Shown here piece by piece: positions 59,601 through 64,000 of a stretch of DNA of 64,000 bases. This stretch comes from Mesostigma viride (lineage: Eukaryota > Streptophyta > Mesostigmatophyceae > Mesostigmatales > Mesostigmataceae): contig RPFO01000002.1 of the NCBI GenBank assembly GCA_009746045.1, positions 1,044,240 to 1,108,239 on the forward strand, written 5' to 3'. The notes beneath the pieces are model-generated. The model did not search any database and was not told the origin of the DNA. It was given only the letters and a program-made list of their open reading frames with translations. The first letter of the stretch is position 1. Every line of letters starts with the position of its first letter. A program made the translations under genes and the position numbers.

Positions 59601-61180
59601 GGTGTCCATCTCTGATGCAAACTAAGGGTTGCTTTAGTAGAAGTGGATCACATGAAAATATTCAAACCCCTATGGTTGCTCTATTAGAAGTGGATCACAT
59701 GAACACATGAAAATACCCTATATGTATACTACTAGATTCATATACATCTATGGTTGCTCAAATAGAAGTGGATCACATGAACATAGTGGATGACCTGAGC
59801 ATCAGTCATGCCGTACATCTTAGAACACAGAGCATGTTGAATAGGAGATGGATTCGATAGGGGGTGTAGAAACTGAACGATAGTCAAATGATGAAACAAA
59901 AGGGATTGAGGATGGCTCGCTGCCATGACGTGCGTGGGGACATGCAACAAAATGGTGATCCAAGAATAGCAACAATCCACAACATCAACTAGAGCATAGA
60001 TAAACACTGAAGAATCGTGGAGGTGATTGCAGTGACAACAACATGATGACAACATCAGTGCATGCGTGACATACGGCACAGTAAGCAAACGGCTAATGCC
60101 CAAACTACGAATATCGGCAAGGCGTGCCTCACAACAGATCCATCAGGGCATGCCAGTAGGGAGGGAAATTGAAATCAACCGCCAATCTGTGTGTGCTGGG
60201 AAAGAGTTTCTAACAGGGCAGCTGCCAGTGAGGGGAAATGCTGCATAGCGCGTACCATTCAGGTCAGAAAGGCTGCACCCTAGCTTTATCATTATTTACA
60301 TGAAAACATGAGACAATCATTTACATTTAATTATTATCTACTCACAGACAGGCCATGGCAGGTAACTCTCCTTGTCTCTCATCCTGATAGCATTCAGACC
60401 TGAACATGGTACAAAAAACGCTGCATCTAATGTTGAAAACATTTCTGTCAAGACAATCCTTTGAACTGACGTGAATTATGCATAATACTTACCATCACGA
60501 TGGTAGCTCTAGGGGCTAGCAAAACTAAAGGCGAACATGGCCATCCCTGGCGGACACAGGTTTTCCAGACCCGGCGGGCAACGCGACGAAATCCTCACCA
60601 ATTCCCAGCCGTCCGTCTCAAAATTAGATACCGCCAACTGCAGGTGGCCGTCCATCTCGTGCAGCGCCACGTCGGCCCGCGCGTTCATGTGAAGAACCGT
60701 CGCAACAGCGGTCCCTTTGTCGCGGACGGGGATCCACATCCACGTGCCGTTATACTCCCAGTGCAACTGGACGGTGCAGATTTTGATGTGAGCCAGCACA
60801 GAGACGCCCGCGTCCGTGAGCGTCACGTTACTGTCGCTGACGGTAATCTCTGTGACAACTATCTGAGTCAAATTAAAATCAAACATTGCGCCATACTGCG
60901 CGAATGATCGCTGGATGTCGGGTACGCTGAGCGGGACGAGCATCTCATGCAGGAGACAAAGTGCCACCTCTTTTGCGTACTGAATACCGTCCACCGACAA
61001 GGTGACTTTTACACCTGGTTGATCCGCGTCCAATTCTGGAGTTTTGTTATCTATCAGAGGCGCCAAGTCCTGCAGTGGCACGACGGGAATTGACCGCGTC
61101 TCGTCCCATCCTCGTATGGCGTACGCGCACACCGCGAGTACACAAAAGATATAAATTCGCAGCATCTGTTTCCAGTCCAT
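53652..61180 (-). CDS. LBP/BPI-family lipid-binding protein
   Basis: Six exons: 60599-61180, 58934-59008, 58413-58703, 56616-56882, 55372-55609 and 53652-54055. Donors and acceptors fit GT-AG, phases agree, and ~618 residues result. LBP/BPI proteins have two lipid-binding barrels; animal members bind bacterial lipopolysaccharide, and plant members act in defence. Seen here: a signal peptide (MDWKQMLRIYIFCVLAVCAYA), the N-terminal barrel start PGVKVTLSVDGIQYAKE, LAGGASWLYSMFLHLFTDRI (plant-like GGASWLY), SLDGVLRQLSTVIPV, then the C-terminal barrel (LHSAAAVFQAAG, KSWRWVVPGLWAAYPDAPM, PPVIQV, LALSLKWTNVGPVNVALVQ, GFPLPVTPIVDI, YICADVAYIGG). The order and exon 5-6 sequence follow plant LBP/BPI. 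About 95 residues after YIGG are unusual, so a further intron or a late stop is possible. Confidence 0.9.
54700..55340. repeat. 22 bp minisatellite in LBP/BPI intron 5
   Basis: About 28 units of AATACAGCCATCCACAAGCCAC with a few variants (ATATCTGCCACG interruptions). Because 22 is not a multiple of 3, all frames read the same repeated peptides (for example IHKPQIQPSTSH); the 300-457 codon frames here are artefacts. Confidence 0.95.
55601..56300 (-). repeat. Array of exon 5 acceptor copies in LBP/BPI intron 4
   Basis: The real exon 5 starts at 55609 (CGCAG|GTGCTGCTGGACAACGG on the minus strand). Copies of this edge with a preceding pyrimidine tract occur with exon-like starts at 55706 (GCACTGCTGGACAAGGG), 55802 (GTGCTGCTGGACAAGGG) and 56297 (GTGCTGCTCGGCAATGG). 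Weaker copies without an AG in place lie near 55918 and 56134. The first two are spaced 97 and 96 bases. Those with an AG would reach a stop within 9-12 codons. Confidence 0.85.
56425..56650 (-). repeat. Array of exon 4 donor copies in LBP/BPI intron 4
   Basis: The end of exon 4 with its donor (GTGCAG|GTGGG on the minus strand, junction at 56616) is repeated at 56522 and 56428, exactly 94 bases apart each time. Each intron copy is preceded by CGAG, so it could act as a 30 bp, 10-codon, in-frame mini-exon (MTALVQLDVQ) at 56522-56551 and 56428-56457. Confidence 0.9.
57100..57131. repeat. G-rich tract in LBP/BPI intron 3
   Basis: Two G-runs (about 19 and 10 bases) separated by CAT, part of a longer G-rich strand upstream of exon 4 (C-rich in the transcript). 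Confidence 0.85.
57847..58180. repeat. 46 bp tandem repeat in LBP/BPI intron 3
   Basis: About seven units containing AGGAGGCCATGTTAGACCAA and AATAAGGTTACCCTACTATC, diverging gradually along the array. Confidence 0.9.
59140..59620 (-). repeat. Diverged exon 2 acceptor copies and 15 bp array in LBP/BPI intron 1
   Basis: The exon 2 start (GCAACAG|GACGTCCAGCTGGC on the minus strand) has diverged echoes near 59145-59170 (CTCCAGCTGGACAGC on plus), 59511-59535 (GCCAGCAGGGCGTCCTGCGG on plus) and 59588-59610 (GCCAGCTGGGTGTCC on plus). A (GGACAGGAACAATAA)-like array fills 59340-59490. Confidence 0.6.
59625..59785. repeat. Short tandem repeat in LBP/BPI intron 1
   Basis: GGTTGCT-TA-TAGAAGTGG followed by ATCACATGAA occurs three times at about 59627, 59672 and 59753. 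Confidence 0.85.
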
Positions 61181-61913
61181 GGCAGGCGACAACCAACAAT
61201 TAAAAAAGCGTGGTTCGTAATCTCACATTTGCCTGCTTAAGTCTTAGTCAATTTGCATGGCATGACCGGAAAGGAGTACTCCGGCCGTTCGCCCGGCATG
61301 TGCGCTTATGCATTCACCCACTGCCTCCTAATTGCGTAGAATCGCGTGTCTTCTCACGACTTTCCAGCCCCACGGGCATATGCGTTCGTGTTATTCCTCG
61401 AGTGGGCCGAGCCAATTAGGTAACCACAAGCCACTTGGTTCGCTGATAGCCGATAGGCGATCAGCGATATATTACTAGGTAGGGACGCCAAGACTTGATA
61501 CGTCCTTTCGTGCTGGAAAAAGTGGTGGATCGAATCATCGAAATGAAGTGACGGATCGCGAGTTGGCATGGCACTTGGCTTGGCACTTGGCAGTGCCTGG
61601 CACGCCTTCTCCGTCGCAACGGAATCAGGCACTGGTCGGGGAAGGGTGTGCTGTGGCACCCCATCAAGGTATTCTTCAAGTAATCACGTGTAATTAAAAC
61701 GCGCTCTGGCCATCGGAATGTTTCAAGATATGACACGTGTCGCCAGGAGTCCCGCTCCTGGCCAAGGCCACATTGATCACAGCTAACCGCTAACCTCATT
61801 GTAGGCAATGGCGTCCAGGCTTTCTGTCAAATCATGGCATTCTAGCGCTGATTTGCATCGACTTTAGCTGCTATTTACGCTTCCAGCACCCCCCCCCTTT
61901 TGCCGCGAACCGA
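61181..61913. promoter_or_regulatory. Shared upstream region of two divergent genes
   Basis: 733 bases separate the ATG of the minus-strand LBP/BPI gene from the first ATG of the plus-strand DUF2062-type gene. Promoters for both must lie here. I see no defined motif and no convincing gene in it. Confidence 0.5.
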
Positions 61914-63254
61914 ATGAGAAGGGAAAGGGTGGTAGCGATGGCTGTGGCGCCACCAACAGAGCCGACCGAAACCCGGGAAAGAGGGTTGGACGCCTGGCGG
62001 AAAAACATTATAATCGGTTTCCTGCTTCGGAAGTTTGTTGACCCACTTATCCTGGCTATAAAGCGGTAAGATAATTACGTCGTCTAAATGTTGTGTTTGA
62101 TAGTGCAATGCTTTGGAGCACCTGAGAAGAGTGGAATTGGCAGGCCCCCGCATGTTTTGCTGAAGCTGTAAGGACTTTGCTGAATGCCGCTGAGGAATTT
62201 CCCTTAATTATCAATTTTTTTACCAGATTTTATGAGTGGGTTGGAATATAGGCACCTCCATGACGCGACGTACGCTGATGATCCTTCTGCTTACTCCACG
62301 GGTCATCCCATGGCATACCGGCGCGCGCGCCCACCGCAGTCCGTGTACCAAAGCGTTGCATCGGACATAAGGCCTTTGGCTATTCAGCCCAGAATGGTGT
62401 TCTAGATGCAGAGAGGAACGGCGCAATAATAACTCGCGATGCTTATCTTGGCACTCTCTACCGGCAATATGCCGCTGGTCGACAGGCTGGCTGATGCAAA
62501 TTTCTGAACTGGACTTTGGATCAGCCATACTATTTATGAGAACGGCTGCCCACCTCTCGAGCAGGTTTTCTGAATTGGACTTTAAGTTAGCCATACTATT
62601 TATGAGAACGGCTGCTCACCTCTCGAGCAGGTTCACAGCACATATTTGACAGTATATATATACATACATAGGCTAGCTGCAAGGAAGATTCTCAATACGA
62701 CAGTGCTTTCCAAATGCCCAAAATTTCTAGCTGCGGGCAACTACAGATGCTAGCTTGCTTCTCCAAGCCCTTATTTTATCAGGACATTGTCCACTGTGTC
62801 AGGGAGCCGAAGAGGGTGTGTGTGTTCTGGTGGTGGTAGTGGTGGACCGAGAAAAGAAAAAGGTTTAGGAACCGCTTCACAAAAAATATACTAGTATGGC
62901 CTTTATTGCATAACTCTATGAATTTCCACGATCGTAACGCACGATGTGAACTCGGGCACAAGGCCACATGCTAATTACTTTCCAGGGCCCCTTCGCCACA
63001 CCGCTTTGCTGCAAACCCTCCTGTCACCCCACTTTGTCCCCCGGTTTCCCACCACCCACCAACAGTCAAGCACCCAAGCAACATACCCTACCCAGACGAC
63101 CCAGAACCAAAAGTACCCACGTGGAGAAACTCTTGCTGACATCACGCACGCCTTTGCCTTCCACCCTGGTGTGTGGTTTCCAGGGGATCTGGTGCGCAAC
63201 TGCTGGCGTTGTCTCTCGCCATTGGGTTTGGGGTCGGTCTATTCCCAATCATTG
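61914..63254 (+). CDS. DUF2062-type membrane protein, first two exons (partial)
   Basis: Exon 1 (61914-62065) and exon 2 (63184-63254) join at CG|GTAAGA and CAG|GGG with matching phase to read DPLILAIKRGSGAQLLALSL, then AIGFGVGLFPIIG, ending at a good donor (G|GTAAGT). DUF2062 proteins have this arrangement: a short helix, then a 'LA.S.A.G...G..P..G' membrane hairpin. Members are small predicted integral membrane proteins of unknown function. A second ATG at 61938 would give a start of MAVAPPTEPTETRERGLDAW and is equally possible. The next exons should contain the second hydrophobic hairpin and must lie beyond the window, since I find no continuation before 64000. It is divergent from the LBP/BPI gene. 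Confidence 0.7.
62500..62640. repeat. Tandem duplication, ~70 bp
   Basis: TTTCTGAA-TGGACTTT, AGCCATACTATTTATGAGAACGG and CACCTCTCGAGCAGGTT occur twice in direct order inside intron 1 of the DUF2062-type gene. Confidence 0.9.
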
Positions 63255-63404
63255 GTAAGTGCTACCAAACCTCGAGCAGCAAACACCTGGCCTTTCAACC
63301 ACACCGTCATAGACCGTCACCCTTGTCGCAATGCATTTCTATGTTTCCATATTTCCATTATTGCCACTGCATGCCACCACGTGCACGGTCAGTGTTTGAG
63401 TAGT

Positions 63405-63660
63405 TTCCCCATGCCTTTCAATAATGCCTGCTCTCACTAATAATCTTAATCTTATTATGTTTGATTAATTACCCATGCCTCTAAATAATTCCTGTTCTCA
63501 CTTATAATCTTACTCTTATTTGTTTGATTAATTACCCATGCCTTTGGATAATTCATGTTCTCACTATTAATCCTACTCTTATTTTGTTTGAGTGGTTATC
63601 CCATGCCTTTGAATGATTCCTGTACTCGCTAATAATCTTACTCTTATATTCCGGGGGCAA
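63405..63660. repeat. Tandem repeat, ~65 bp unit
   Basis: CCATGCCTTT-AATAATTCCTG, TTCTCACTAATAATCTTA and CTCTTATTTTGTTTGATTAA occur about four times downstream of exon 2 of the DUF2062-type gene, probably in its next intron. Confidence 0.9.
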
Positions 63661-63849
63661 GGCAGGGGCGCGTTAATGCGGATTTACCCCCCCACCCCCC
63701 CTCCCTCCTCCCCCTCTCTGCCCCCCCATCCCTCACTTTTCAAAGCTCTGGCAACATGCCTCTTTGCAAAGCCTGCCCAACATGCCCACGTCATCGCTCC
63801 ATATGGTACTAATCCTTGAAAGCTCCTAACCGTTCTGCCAGTCTTAATG

Positions 63850-64000
63850 TGGGGCACATCGGCCCTTCCCTTTGTCCTTAGCCCCTCCTTTAGCCCTTCC
63901 CTTAGCCCTTCCCTGAGCCCTTCCCTCAGCCCTTCCCTCAGCCCTTCCCTTAGCCCTTCCCTCAGCCCTTCCCTTAGACCTTCCCTCAGCCCTTCCCTTA
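63850..64000. repeat. Short repeat (CCCTTAGCCCTT)n
   Basis: About twelve units alternating AGCCCTTCCCTTAGCC and AGCCCTTCCCTCAGCC, running off the window end. Confidence 0.95.

Overview
This is nuclear DNA from a repeat-rich eukaryote. The genes have GT-AG introns, and most of the sequence is decayed non-LTR retrotransposons, SINE-like repeats and long microsatellites. A plant-type LBP/BPI gene, GC-rich third codon positions and a possible organelle-targeted membrane protein suggest a green-lineage protist or alga. A large-genome prasinophyte would fit, but this is a low-confidence guess; no rRNA or plastid marker is present to settle it.

Layout. 1-18.6 kb is mostly transposon wreckage around one small membrane-protein gene (1342-1968, minus). 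It includes a frameshifted LINE (4811-7182), several LINE ends, a ~184 bp satellite and a ~1.85 kb pure C/T tract. 18.64-23.10 kb (minus) is a three-exon gene for a secreted protein with two homologous domains. 23.97-29.41 kb is a Mutator-like DNA transposon with 214 bp terminal inverted repeats and a perfect 9 bp target duplication. 30.38-36.28 kb (plus) is a complete three-exon OLA1/YchF ATPase gene. 36.7-53.3 kb is again repeats: GGGATAT/GGGAT arrays, an L1-like LINE, a LINE ORF1 pseudogene and two linked SINE-like families. 53.65-61.18 kb (minus) is a six-exon LBP/BPI-family gene. A DUF2062-type membrane-protein gene starts head-to-head with it at 61.91 kb and leaves the window.

The most unusual signal is in the introns. 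In three unrelated genes (secreted protein, OLA1, LBP/BPI) the introns hold extra, partly decayed copies of the adjacent exon edge together with its splice site. Some lie in tandem with a 94-97 bp period. LBP/BPI intron 4 has two extra donor copies, each forming a potential 30 bp in-frame mini-exon, and about five extra acceptor copies, of which those with an intact AG lead quickly to stop codons. Splice-junction duplication therefore looks like a recurrent process in this genome.

The mobile elements also interlock. Autonomous LINE ends and a non-autonomous ORF1-tail family share a 3' stem-loop and a (TTAA)n tail. One LINE 3' UTR carries a CATC microsatellite that has expanded hugely in two copies. 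Two SINE-like families join different heads to one shared body. The genes show no shared pathway beyond the head-to-head pair. All exon structures were inferred by eye from splice signals, reading-frame phase and family similarity.
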